Origin: an uncultured Planctomycetales bacterium | GTDB taxonomy: Bacteria > Planctomycetota > Planctomycetia > Pirellulales > Thermoguttaceae | Assembly: GCA_937889015.1 (NCBI GenBank) | Contig: CALARR010000460.1 | Span: 1 to 20,952, forward strand | DNA length: 20,952 nt | Direction: 5' to 3' | Shown here: positions 7,398 through 16,767 of the stretch, piece by piece | Layout: each line of letters begins with the position of its first letter | How positions within the stretch are numbered: the stretch's first letter is position 1 | Made by a program: the position numbers and the translations under genes | The notes under the pieces: model-generated | Told to the model about the DNA's origin: nothing | Databases searched by the model: none | What the model saw: the letters and a program-made list of their open reading frames with translations, nothing else

Positions 7398-8453
7398 TCA
7401 AGAACCTTCCTGGGGTAGCGGCTTGGGGCTGATAATAGGCTGTGGAGGGCTGGCTTCCGTATCCGGCACGCACTGGTCCGCCAAATCCAGAGCCACCCGG
7501 AAACCCAGGAATGAGTACTGGGCTTGAGCCGGGCACTCGCGTCGATAGGCGGATCGGCAGAGCCGGGCAGAGAGAAACCAGCATCCGCCGCGCGTCACGC
7601 GATACTCCCCCGACTCGGGACCTTGCGGATCCTCGCACGGTGAGCTGGCGTAGTAGTTCGCATCGTACCAGTCTGCGCACCACTCGTAGACGTTGCCGTG
7701 CATGTCGTGCAAGCCGAACGCATTCGCCGCGTACGACCCCACGGGGGTTGGTCGTCGAAGGTATGGCCCTTTGCCCTCCGCGCAGTAGGGCTCGTTCCCG
7801 TCGCAGTTGGCCTCATGGCCGTCCAACACATCGCCGAAACTGAACGGCGTCGTGGTGCCCGCGCGGCACGCATACTCCCACTCCGCCTCGGTGGGAAGCC
7901 GATAGCTGCGGCCATCGGCCTCGCTCAAATGGCGGCAGAACTCCAGGGCGTCGTGCCACGAAACCTGTTCCACAGGAAACCGAGCCGTATCCTGTCCCAA
8001 GACCAGCTTGAACCTGCTCGGGTTCCGCCCCATCACCGACTCATACTCGCCCTGCGTGACCTCGCACGCCCCAAGGTAGAAGGGTTTCGTGATACGCACC
8101 TGGTGCTGAGGCCCTTCGCCCAGGCCGCGGTCAGCTTCCGAATCCGGCGACCCCATCGAAAACTCTCCGGCTGGAATGAGCACCAAACTCATGCCGATGG
8201 AATTGGTCATCCTCCGAGGCAGGGCGGGCCGGACCTGGGGCGATTCCCCTGTCTCCCGGCCTTCGTTTGCAGAAGCGGCGTCGCGCTCCCCCCCCAAACC
8301 TGACGCGGCTGGCGAGCCGGAAAATCCAGATGCGTCCTGTTCGTTCAAGACCACGGTGCCCGAGGACTGCAATTGATCCGCATTGGGACGGCATCCCATG
8401 CCCGTCTCCCAGGCCGCGATCCATCCCAGCAGAAGCATGGTGGGCCACCGCAT
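7398..8453 (-). CDS. FGE-sulfatase (SUMF1) domain lipoprotein-like protein
   Basis: 351 residues from ATG 8453. The preceding 34 codons in frame are discarded because the stretch after this ATG gives a hydrophobic export signal (MRWPTMLLLGWIAAWE) and a possible lipobox ending GMGC. After a Ser/Gly-rich linker, residues of about 80-315 carry the formylglycine-generating-enzyme fold: NSIGMSLVLIPAGEFSMGSP, then YLGACEVTQGEYESVMG, YRLPTEAEWEYACRAGT, GLHDMHGNVYEWCADWYD and YRVTRGGCWFLSARLCRSAYR. True FGEs use a Cys pair in a GGSWLCHxxYC segment. Here the segment is GGCWFLSARLC, which does not keep that spacing, so sulfatase activation is unlikely and a structural, ligand-binding or sensory role is more probable. 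No sulfatase gene lies in the window. It is divergent from the kinase gene at 8924. Confidence 0.85.
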   Translation of the reverse strand: MRWPTMLLLGWIAAWETGMGCRPNADQLQSSGTVVLNEQDASGFSGSPAASGLGGERDAASANEGRETGESPQVRPALPRRMTNSIGMSLVLIPAGEFSMGSPDSEADRGLGEGPQHQVRITKPFYLGACEVTQGEYESVMGRNPSRFKLVLGQDTARFPVEQVSWHDALEFCRHLSEADGRSYRLPTEAEWEYACRAGTTTPFSFGDVLDGHEANCDGNEPYCAEGKGPYLRRPTPVGSYAANAFGLHDMHGNVYEWCADWYDANYYASSPCEDPQGPESGEYRVTRGGCWFLSARLCRSAYRRECPAQAQYSFLGFRVALDLADQCVPDTEASPPQPIISPKPLPQEGS

Positions 8454-8923
8454 GGCATTGCCTCTAATATCGAGATCCCAACCATCCCCGCGGCGACTCG
8501 GACTCCCCACCCTTGACTGCAGGGCCGGGCCGACGAAGGATGCTTCCGTCGGCAACCGCCAGGGTCTACTCTCCGGCTGGACTTGCGGTCACCAAGCAAC
8601 CGATGTGCCAGTCGCGCAGCGCTGCTGGAGCCTCCACCGTATCCCGCAAATTGCCACAAGGTTAGCGATGGACCTGATCTGGCGACTCGCCGTGCCAGGC
8701 AGTCGCTCGCAGGTGCCCTGCGGGATAGGTGTTGGCCAGGATGGACAATCCCTTTCCTGTGCCGTCGGGCCGCGAGCGGAAGGACATCGCTCGCCAGATC
8801 GATTGCGGAAGGCGTTCTTGACGTTCAGAATTAGGAATTGAGAATGCTGCGTGATGATGGCCAGCCCCGGTGGGTGCCGGGTTCCTGCGGGTCTCTCTGG
8901 TTGCATGGTCTGTTTGAGGGTCC
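8454..8923. other. Divergent intergenic region, 470 bases
   Basis: Separates the leftward FGE-like gene from the rightward histidine-kinase operon. It holds no convincing gene. A weak promoter-like pair for the kinase lies at 8818-8846. The sequence AGAATTAGGAATTGAGAATG (8827-8846) is distinctly A/T-rich against the background. I see no repeat copy here. Confidence 0.5.
8818..8846 (+). promoter_or_regulatory. Possible promoter of the kinase-regulator operon
   Basis: TTGACG (8818-8823) is followed after 16-17 bases by GAGAAT/AGAATG (8840-8846). The -35 is good and the -10 poor. It lies about 80 bases before the kinase start in the only A/T-rich stretch of the gap. Confidence 0.25.
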
Positions 8924-10465
8924 ATGGTTATGTGGAAACGCGTGATCGCGCCCACAGTCGTCCTCAGCCTGTTGTGGGTCATTCTCGGCGGCGCGACCAT
9001 CTACTATATTGGTTGGCTGTACGACTCCCAGTCGCGCGTGCTCTCCGAGAATGTGACGACAATCCAGGCTGCCGGGGCGATGCAGGACGCGCTGTGGAGG
9101 CTGCACGCAACGGTGCTGGAGGTTGCCGGGCATCCCAGCCCGCCAGTACGCGCCGAGGTGGCAAAGCTGGAGAAGGCCTTTGCACAGCATCTGGCGGAAG
9201 CCGAATCGACGGCAATGACCCCCGAGGAGCGACTCCTGGTGCAGTCGATCCGAGAGCGCTCGCTGCTCTATCGGCAGCAACTTCACCGCCGTCTGGATGC
9301 AGGCGATCCTGGGCGGCAGGCCATGGAGGAGGCCACACGCTTGGCTCGGTCGATGGATGAACCCTGCAAGCAGCTTCTGGATGTCAATCAGCGACTCATT
9401 CGCGAGTCGACAGCGGAGCGCAAACGGCTGGGCGACTGGTTCGAGTTCGTCATGGTTGCCCTCCTGATTGCGGGCCCGGCGATCGGCATCGTCTGTGGCT
9501 TCTGGGTGGCCCGGGGCCTGCATCGTTCCATTTCCCAGCTCAGCGTCACGTTGAAGGACGCCGCCTGCGGCATGGAGCACGAAGTGGGCCGGGTCGATAT
9601 TTCCCCTTCGGGCGATCTGCCCACGCTGCAACAACAGGTGGAAGTCGTGTCGGTCCACATCAAGCAGGTGATCGAGCAACTCCAGCAGGCTCGTCGCGAG
9701 GCCATGCGTGCCGAGCGGTTGGCGGCGGTGGGCGAATTGGCTGCCGGGGTGGCTCATGAACTGCGCAACCCACTGACCGCCGTCAAGTTGCTCATTCAGG
9801 CTCGCGCCCAACGCCCCGCCAACCAACCGCTGACGGAAAAGCAACTCCATGTGCTGCAGGAGGAGATCGCACGCATGGAAAACACCATCCAGGGCCTGCT
9901 GGATTTCGCTCGTCCGCCACAGTTGCAGCGCGTCCGCCACGACCTGCTGGTCACCTTGCGGCGGGCCATCAACCTGGTCGAAGGGCGCGTCAAACAGCAG
10001 CAGGCGGTCTTACTGGAAACCACTCCCCAGCGGCCGGTGTGGATCGAAGGCGATCCCGAACAACTCCACCAGGTGTTTGTCAACTTGCTGCTGAATGCCA
10101 TTGAGGCCACGCCCCAAGGGGGCGAATTGCGCATCGCCGTGCAGAGCCAGGACGCCCCGGCCCATGTGTGCCGCATCACGTTCAGCGACTCCGGGCCAGG
10201 CATTCCCCAGGCGGTCTTGACGCGGCTGTTCGAGCCCTTTGTGACCAGCAAGGAACGCGGCACAGGACTGGGGCTGGCGGTCAGCCGGCGGATTGTCCAG
10301 GAACACCGCGGCCTGCTGGCCGGAGCGAATCGGGCCGAGGGAGGCGCGGTCTTCACCGTGGAACTGCCCCTGCCGGAAGAGCCCGCAGCCATCGCCACGC
10401 GCCGGCCAGACCCGGTCGCGACCAACGGTTCGCCATTCCCGGAAGCCGATACTCAGACTCGCTGA
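8924..10465 (+). CDS. Membrane sensor histidine kinase (NtrB/AtoS-like)
   Basis: 513 residues. Helix 1 (about 8-30, VIAPTVVLSLLWVILGGATI) and helix 2 (about 175-197, FVMVALLIAGPAIGIVCGFWV) flank a helical periplasmic sensor of about 140 residues, resembling a four-helix-bundle sensor. A HAMP-like linker follows. The dimerisation domain holds the phospho-accepting His278 in GELAAGVAHELRNPLTAVK. The ATP-binding domain shows N391 (NLLLNAIEA), the G1 box DSGPGI (422-427), the F box FEPFVTSK and the G2 box GTGLGL (446-451), so it should be active. The start could be ATG 8924 or ATG 8930; TGAGGG at 8915-8920 suits 8930 slightly better. Ten bases separate its stop from the regulator gene, so the two form a cognate pair. 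The signal sensed is unknown. Confidence 0.92.
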   Translation: MVMWKRVIAPTVVLSLLWVILGGATIYYIGWLYDSQSRVLSENVTTIQAAGAMQDALWRLHATVLEVAGHPSPPVRAEVAKLEKAFAQHLAEAESTAMTPEERLLVQSIRERSLLYRQQLHRRLDAGDPGRQAMEEATRLARSMDEPCKQLLDVNQRLIRESTAERKRLGDWFEFVMVALLIAGPAIGIVCGFWVARGLHRSISQLSVTLKDAACGMEHEVGRVDISPSGDLPTLQQQVEVVSVHIKQVIEQLQQARREAMRAERLAAVGELAAGVAHELRNPLTAVKLLIQARAQRPANQPLTEKQLHVLQEEIARMENTIQGLLDFARPPQLQRVRHDLLVTLRRAINLVEGRVKQQQAVLLETTPQRPVWIEGDPEQLHQVFVNLLLNAIEATPQGGELRIAVQSQDAPAHVCRITFSDSGPGIPQAVLTRLFEPFVTSKERGTGLGLAVSRRIVQEHRGLLAGANRAEGGAVFTVELPLPEEPAAIATRRPDPVATNGSPFPEADTQTR

Positions 10466-10475
10466 AAGGACGCCG

Positions 10476-11951
<1,476 letters not shown>

Positions 11952-12577
11952 GCTGCCGCAGAGGCTCATGCGCTCGGCTCTTTCCGCCGGAGGATCGCCA
12001 AATCCACAGCGTGGGTGCAAGTCGGCCGAAGTTGACTCTCTTGGAGCAGCCGCCAACCGAATCGTCCACGGCGCCTCAAGTGCGCAACCCCCTGAGGCCG
12101 ACCACCGGGCGACAAGTCTCACGGACGCTTGCTCACCATCGCTGCGACATTCGTCTTCCGACACCCAACAACCGAACCAAGCCTTGCCCCGACAGCTTGT
12201 CGCAGACGCACTTCCAGCACGGATCGGCGCTGAAATCTGACATCGACGGCAACCCCGCAGAATAAGGCGTGCTTTCGGCGGCGGCACATACCGGCAACGA
12301 GAAGGGGTGCCGCGCGTTTTGATATTGCAGATGCCGACAAACGGCTGGACACGCTCGCGGCCCTCAATACACTGGAGTACAGACGCTGACGCACACTTCT
12401 GACCCTCAGATAGACAATGCAACGAGGGCGACCAGCGGGAGCCCGGTTTCGCCGTGCAAACGCCACCTTCGTGTTGCATTCCTTTCCTGAAGATCAATAA
12501 TCTCGAATCTCTCTTGTCTCGCGGTCGCTTGCCTCTCTTCCGCGGCGCACGCGAGACTCGCCTGGAAGCACTGCTCC
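11952..12577. other. Intergenic region, 626 bases
   Basis: No reading frame here shows a recognisable motif or a ribosome site. The sequence lacks a clear rho-independent terminator after the regulator gene. A short A/T-richer part lies at 12318-12330 and again at 12478-12510 just before the next gene, which may hold its promoter, but no -35/-10 pair stands out. Its length suggests a decayed gene, regulatory leader or undetected small RNA. Confidence 0.4.
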
Positions 12578-13927
12578 ATGTCCGGCAATGGGTTCGTGGA
12601 ATCTGAACTGGCGTTGGCCATGCTCGTCTTTCTCGGCGGCCTGGGCGGCTTGCTCGGAATCCTCGCCGCCGGAACAACCAGCTTCGAGGCTGCTGCGGCC
12701 CCCTTCCCCTTCTCCATCGAATGCCTCGCCCTGCGCTGGCGCGATGGCCGCCGCGCACGCACCGTGGCCGCCAGAATCTATTATCCGGTCACGGGCCGTG
12801 GGCCATTTCCCGTCATCCTCTTCTCGCACGGTCTGGGCGGATCGCGCGACCAGGCGGCCTATCTGGGCCGCTACTGGGCCGCTCATGGCTATGTCTGCGT
12901 CCATGTGCAGCACGAAGGGAGCGACTCTTCGGCCTGGGAACTGCACGGCCCGCGCCCTTCTCTCTTCCGCGCCAGCCGGAACCCCGCACAACTGGTGCAA
13001 CAAACCCAAGACTTGAAATTCGTCCTCGACCAGGTCGAGGATCTCAATCGCCGCCATTGCTGCCTGGCCGGCCTGCTGGACCTGGCGCACATCGGAGTCG
13101 CCGGTCGCGACTTTGGCGGTTTGGCCGCCCTGGCCGCAGCCGGCCAGATCGCCACCCGAACACCAGCCCACCCCCTGCGCGCGGATCCGCGGATCACGGC
13201 CGTTGTCGCCTTGGACGAAGCCCTGGTGGCCGACGACCTGCTGCAAACACCCCTACCCGGCCGGTCGGATGTCCCCGTGCTTGCCATGGCTTGTGGCCCG
13301 GCCGCACCCAAGGGTCTATCCCAAAACCATCACAGCCACGTCGCGCGCCCCGGCAAGACGGAGCTGCCGGCAGGTTCTGGGACCGATTCCAAATCGCGTG
13401 CCTCCGCCGGTAGTGACGACCCTCCGCTGAACACGCATTCGGGAACCGCCACGGCCAGTCTGGCCCGCCTGGCAAGTTCAAGTCGTCCTACGATTCCGGG
13501 ACCGGCCCGATTGGGGCCGGCATGGTCGATGAACCACGGGGGGCCCGCGCAGGCCCGCCACTTCAGCCTTCCCGTTGGCCGGCGCGCACCAGCGGCCTGG
13601 CACGGTGACGCAGATCGCTGGCCCTCGTCCCGTCAGTATCAAATTGTGTTCCACGCCTCCGCCGCCGCGACCTTCTGCGGATCGCCCCTGCGCCACGTTT
13701 CCCACGACACATCGCTCCAGGCCTTGCTGCAATACAGCTCGCTGGTCTTCTGGAACGCCTACTTGAAGGAAGATCCCCGAGCCCAGGCCTGGCTCGACAC
13801 CGGCCAAATCGCGGCCTTCCTCCGCGGCTACGGCTACCTGCGACGCACCCTCGCCGGCGAGTCCAACCAGGTCGGCTCACAGGATGACCGGACCCACTTT
13901 CAGATTCCCGAAATGTGGTGCTGCTAG
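12578..13927 (+). CDS. Alpha/beta-hydrolase-fold protein, apparently catalytically dead, with in-frame repeat
   Basis: 449 residues. A hydrophobic N-terminus (about 11-32) suggests membrane anchoring or export. The fold is that of chlorophyllase/PAF-acetylhydrolase-like proteins: IYYPVTGRGPFPVILFSHGL and GGSRDQAAYLGRYWAAHGY, then VHVQHEGSDSS. At the nucleophile elbow, where relatives have G-H-S-x-G, this protein reads GVAGRDFGGLAAL, with Asp178 in place of Ser. Near the usual GGDHMxF motif it reads FHASAAATFCG, with no His at the aligned position. The triad therefore seems lost. Residues 247-273 are the repeat-encoded peptide, inserted after the strand VPVLAMACG that normally leads to the catalytic acid; residues 274-350 look low in complexity. 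A pseudoenzyme or decaying gene is likely. The reading frame is nevertheless uninterrupted. It is an isolated transcription unit on the plus strand. Confidence 0.7.
   Translation: MSGNGFVESELALAMLVFLGGLGGLLGILAAGTTSFEAAAAPFPFSIECLALRWRDGRRARTVAARIYYPVTGRGPFPVILFSHGLGGSRDQAAYLGRYWAAHGYVCVHVQHEGSDSSAWELHGPRPSLFRASRNPAQLVQQTQDLKFVLDQVEDLNRRHCCLAGLLDLAHIGVAGRDFGGLAALAAAGQIATRTPAHPLRADPRITAVVALDEALVADDLLQTPLPGRSDVPVLAMACGPAAPKGLSQNHHSHVARPGKTELPAGSGTDSKSRASAGSDDPPLNTHSGTATASLARLASSSRPTIPGPARLGPAWSMNHGGPAQARHFSLPVGRRAPAAWHGDADRWPSSRQYQIVFHASAAATFCGSPLRHVSHDTSLQALLQYSSLVFWNAYLKEDPRAQAWLDTGQIAAFLRGYGYLRRTLAGESNQVGSQDDRTHFQIPEMWCC
13310..13396 (+). repeat. Palindromic in-frame repeat inside the alpha/beta-hydrolase gene
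   Basis: Starts AAGGGTCTATCCCAAAACC and ends GGGACCGATTCCAAATC. It encodes LSQNHHSHVARPGKTELPAG then SGTDSKS (residues 247-273), 27 codons with no frame change. The core reads GAGCTGCCGGCAGGTTCTGG, one base off the usual CCGACAGG. Confidence 0.85.
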
Positions 13928-14087
13928 CACAGGGAATCCCAATGGGCGGCTCGTATCCTGGCTCGCCTGGAAATCGTTACCCCCCCCACTCTCTTGCATC
14001 GCGATGCGATCGGACGGACAATAGTAGAAGGTCGCCGGGCCGGCCTCGCCGGTGCTCTTGATCTCACGATGCGCGGGAGATGGTTGT

Positions 14088-14489
14088 ATGCGACGTTGCT
14101 GGCTGGGTCTCATCACTCCGGGATTGGCTGTCATCTTGAGTCTCGCGGCCCCTGCACCGCCGGCCCGAGCCATCGAAGAGTTCTACAAGGCCTTCGAAGC
14201 CAAGTACATCAAGCCCGAGAGCACCAAGCAGAACGATGTGCTGCTGATCATCGCCTTCGAGCAGGCGCGCTGCGCGCTCTGCCATCCCGGCGATGACAAG
14301 CACACGCTTTCGTCCTACGGCGCCGAAGTGGGTTGGCGCGTCAACAAGTACGACAAAGGCGACAAGAAGAAGATCCGCAAGGCCCTGGAAGAGGTCGGCA
14401 CGCTGCGGGTCGATTCGCGCAACCCCAAGTCGCCGACCTACGCGGATCTGTTCAAAGAAGGCCGGCTCCCAGCCGGTCCCGCACACTAG
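14088..14489 (+). CDS. Small exported protein with one CxxCH (heme c-type) motif
   Basis: 133 residues from ATG 14088, chosen because GGGAGATGG precedes it; an in-frame GTG at 14052 is less likely. The signal peptide MRRCWLGLITPGLAVILSLA ends near APPARA, directing the protein to the periplasm. The mature part has FEQARCALCHPGDDKH, where Cys62, Cys65 and His66 form a CxxCH heme-attachment motif. The remainder is Lys/Asp-rich (VNKYDKGDKKKIRKALEEV), and there is no evident distal Met ligand within a standard cytochrome c fold. Small proteins of this kind are frequent in planctomycetes, where their partner is unknown. It lies 160 bases after the hydrolase gene and about 320 before the DUF1080 gene. 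A metal-binding or redox role is possible if heme is not attached. Confidence 0.75.
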   Translation: MRRCWLGLITPGLAVILSLAAPAPPARAIEEFYKAFEAKYIKPESTKQNDVLLIIAFEQARCALCHPGDDKHTLSSYGAEVGWRVNKYDKGDKKKIRKALEEVGTLRVDSRNPKSPTYADLFKEGRLPAGPAH

Positions 14490-14809
14490 CTCCGGCCCCT
14501 ACAGCCTTTTTGCTGCCGACCCCCGGAGAAGACGCCGCCGCGAACGCTCCACCAAGGCACGCCGCACGCGGCTGCACGTCATAAGAACCTACCCCAGCCA
14601 CGCCAAGCGGCCCGGCAAGACTGAACTGCCGACAGGTTCTCGGACCTGCTCTAAATCGGTCGCAGTCCGACCATCGCCGACCACTCCCACCGGGCGCATC
14701 TTGCAGACGGCCACCAGGCTAGTCACAATGGGATGATTGGGCGGCATTTGCCACCGCTCCGCCTCCCTGCCTGGACCAAACACCCAAACCCCACGCTTGA
14801 GTAGATACC
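14490..14809. other. Intergenic region holding a repeat copy, 320 bases
   Basis: Between the small CxxCH gene and the DUF1080 gene. Apart from the repeat copy at 14583-14658 I see no gene. The segment 14720-14805 just before the DUF1080 start shows no clear promoter pair or strong ribosome site. Confidence 0.5.
14583..14658 (+). repeat. Palindromic repeat, intergenic copy with 11-base deletion
   Basis: Begins AAGAACCTACCCCAGCCAC and ends GGACCTGCTCTAAATC. Compared with the other copies it lacks 11 bases after the first AAGAACCTA, which shifts the peptide frame. The 3' part still reads KRPGKTELPTGSRTCSKS. A frame-breaking deletion is found only in a copy outside genes. Confidence 0.8.
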
Positions 14810-16339
14810 ATGTCCACTGCTCTGCATCGTCGGCCTCTCGGCTCCCTCCAGACTCGGCTCCTAGTCGCGATCGCCTGCACGCTCGCAGGCCCCGGCCTGG
14901 CTGCTGCGCAGTCGACCCCGAGCCCTGAATCGACCAAGAAGGCCGAGGCCGCCAAGCACTCCTCGGCAACCACTCCGGCCAGTTCGGCCCCGACCGCAAC
15001 CAAACCTGCGGCCAAGGCCGCGGATGACGCCCCGCAACGCTCAACAAAGACACCAACGCCCGCCAGCGATGCAAAGGCCGGTTCCACCAAGGACAAGATC
15101 AAGGTATCGGACAAGGGCAAGCAACCGGCCGCCTCGGGCAAGTCGGAGAGCACCTCCGCAACGGCCAGGCCCCAGCCCCCCACGGCCGACCCGGCCAAGG
15201 ATCCCGAATATCCCTTCATGGGCGAGTTCGTCGGACCGGTCATTTCCGGCTCCTCGGTCTACCAGCGGCTGGCTGTGCAAGTTCGGCCCCTGGCCGAGGG
15301 CGGCTTCGAGGCCCTGCAGTACCAGGGCGGGCTGCCCGGCGAGCCCCTGCACCGGCCCACGCCCCTGAAGCTCGTCGGCAAGCGGTGGGAGAAGTTTCTG
15401 GTCCTTTCCGGCGGCCCGTTTGCCATTTTCGTTGAGCCCCAGCAATGCCTCGTCCTCGACCAGCAAGGGCAGCGCGTGGGCCGGTTGGAGCGTGTGCATC
15501 GCCAGAGCCCGACGCTCGGCGCCCGGCCGCCCAAAGACGCCCTGATCCTGTTCCAGGGCAAGGACACCAACCAGTTCACCGTCGCCCAGGTGACCCAAGA
15601 CGGCCTGCTGATGGAAGGCGCCGAACTGAAGGCCCTCTTCAACGACTTCAACCTGCACGCCGAATTCCAGTTGCCCTACATGCCGGCCGCGCGCGATCAG
15701 GGCCGATCCAACAGCGGCCTGTACCTCCAAAGCCGCTACGAAGTGCAGGTCCTGGACAGCTTTGGTGAGGAACCGGTGTTCAACGGCTGCGGGGCGCTCT
15801 ACAAGACCCGCAAGCCGGACCTCAACATGTGCCTGCCCCCCTTGGTCTGGCAGACCTACGACATCGCCTTCACCTCCCCACGCTGGCTGGCCGATGGCAG
15901 CAAGTGGAAGAACGCACGCATCACCGTCTGGCTCAATGGCGTCAAGGTCCACGACAACGTCGAGTTGGCCGACAAGACCGGCGCCGGTAAGGACGAAGAT
16001 CCCGTCCCCTTGCCGATCAAACTCCAGGACCACCGCAACCCGGTCCGCTTCCGCAACATCTGGATCGTGGATCGTGGCGCCCTGGCCCCGGTTGACTTCC
16101 CGGTCCTGGCCAAGAACCTATCCCAGGACTACCAGAGCCAGGTCGCGCGGCCCGGCCAGCCTGATCTGCCGACAGGTTCTGGGACCGGCTCTAAGACGGC
16201 CGAGGAGCCAGCCACCAAACCGGCCACCGGTGCCCGTCCCGCCAACCCCCGCCGCCAGGCGGCCGAGGGGGAGAAGGCCTCGCCGCGCAAGCCGCGCCAG
16301 ACCACTCCGACCGCCAAGCCAGCCGAGGCCAAAAAGTAG
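14810..16339 (+). CDS. Secreted DUF1080 (3-keto-disaccharide hydrolase family) protein
   Basis: 509 residues. A signal peptide (about 16-33, RLLVAIACTLAGPGLAAAQ) is followed by a Thr/Pro/Ala/Lys-rich low-complexity linker (about 34-130). Residues of about 135-235 are a domain with VYQRLAVQVRPLAEGGFEAL, seen before DUF1080 in planctomycete proteins. Residues of about 242-421 are the DUF1080 jelly-roll: KDALILFQGKDTNQF, FNDFNLHAEFQLPY, GRSNSGLYLQSRYEVQVLDS, RITVWLNGVKVHDN and PVRFRNIWI. The family includes 3-keto-glucoside/disaccharide hydrolases and many uncharacterised glycan-binding proteins. Residues 437-463 are the repeat-encoded peptide, located after the domain; the tail that follows is Lys/Pro/Ala-rich and probably unstructured. 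The insertion thus leaves the fold intact. No Shine-Dalgarno site is evident before ATG 14810. Confidence 0.88.
   Translation: MSTALHRRPLGSLQTRLLVAIACTLAGPGLAAAQSTPSPESTKKAEAAKHSSATTPASSAPTATKPAAKAADDAPQRSTKTPTPASDAKAGSTKDKIKVSDKGKQPAASGKSESTSATARPQPPTADPAKDPEYPFMGEFVGPVISGSSVYQRLAVQVRPLAEGGFEALQYQGGLPGEPLHRPTPLKLVGKRWEKFLVLSGGPFAIFVEPQQCLVLDQQGQRVGRLERVHRQSPTLGARPPKDALILFQGKDTNQFTVAQVTQDGLLMEGAELKALFNDFNLHAEFQLPYMPAARDQGRSNSGLYLQSRYEVQVLDSFGEEPVFNGCGALYKTRKPDLNMCLPPLVWQTYDIAFTSPRWLADGSKWKNARITVWLNGVKVHDNVELADKTGAGKDEDPVPLPIKLQDHRNPVRFRNIWIVDRGALAPVDFPVLAKNLSQDYQSQVARPGQPDLPTGSGTGSKTAEEPATKPATGARPANPRRQAAEGEKASPRKPRQTTPTAKPAEAKK
16112..16198 (+). repeat. Palindromic in-frame repeat inside the DUF1080 gene
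   Basis: Starts AAGAACCTATCCCAGGAC and ends GGGACCGGCTCTAAGACG. The arms AGAACCTATCCCAG and CTGGGACCGGCTCT are imperfect inverted complements. It encodes LSQDYQSQVARPGQPDLPTG then SGTGSKT (residues 437-463). It is the copy closest to the consensus at both ends. Confidence 0.9.
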
Positions 16340-16767
16340 GCCACCGCGCACAGCGACTCCCCTCCCCGCTTGGCGCTGCGCCACGCATCGCCCCCTGAAC
16401 GGATGCAACAAACCCGCCACAGGGACTGGCCAACCGGGCAAACGTTGCTTCGTCGCAACTACTTTATTAGCAAGTACTTACAAACACCATCCGGCGAAGC
16501 AACACTTGCAACAACAGTGCAAGGCGTTGCATGTTGCATGTTGCTTGCAGCATCCACCGGGTTTTCGCATGGCCTGAACGTGTTGCCTACCGCGCGTACG
16601 CGTCCTTTTGTTTCCTTCCCAGGGTGTGTATCTTGGGGAGGTCCGCATGGTCGCCGATCGTCTCACGCGGCCACTGGTGCCGGGAGGTGCTGACGACCGC
16701 GGACTGCAGCGGTACCACGCTGCGCCAACACCGCTCCCCCCCAATAACCACCGAAGGACTCGCGCCC
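16340..16767. other. Intergenic region with palindromic TTGC/GCAA cluster, 428 bases
   Basis: No supported gene. The part 16440-16550 is richer in A/T than its surroundings and is dense in GTTGC and GCAAC words (see separate repeat entry). The part 16560-16767 leads up to the Dabb gene and ends with its ribosome site GAAGGA (16753-16758). Confidence 0.5.
16444..16546. repeat. Two hairpins built from GTTGC/GCAAC words
   Basis: Hairpin one pairs GTTGC (16444-16448) with GCAAC (16455-16459). Hairpin two pairs AAGCAACACTTGCAAC (16497-16512) with GTTGCATGTTGCTT (16533-16546), 14 base pairs with a two-base bulge and a loop of 20 bases. The 3' arm belongs to a short tandem GTTGCAT array (16526-16546). 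Confidence 0.6.

Noticed and set aside
8831..9940. 369-codon minus-strand frame over the histidine kinase
   Set aside because: It is the antisense shadow of a kinase with all catalytic boxes intact.
10293..10475. N-terminal extension of the NtrC-type regulator
   Set aside because: It overlaps the 3' end of the kinase gene in another frame, while ATG 10476 has a ribosome site and starts a canonical receiver domain.
12285..12300. Sigma-54 promoter (GGCAC...GGCA) upstream of the hydrolase gene
   Set aside because: The GG and GC elements are nine rather than ten bases apart and the TTGC box is absent.
14458..14486. Another repeat fragment at the end of the CxxCH gene
   Set aside because: GGCTCCCAGCCGGTCCC resembles part of the reverse element end, but the similarity covers only about ten bases and fits ordinary coding sequence.
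16444..16459. Integron attC-like site
   Set aside because: GTTGC...GCAAC resembles an attC core pair only loosely; the conserved RYYYAAC/GTTRRRY boxes and an integrase are missing.
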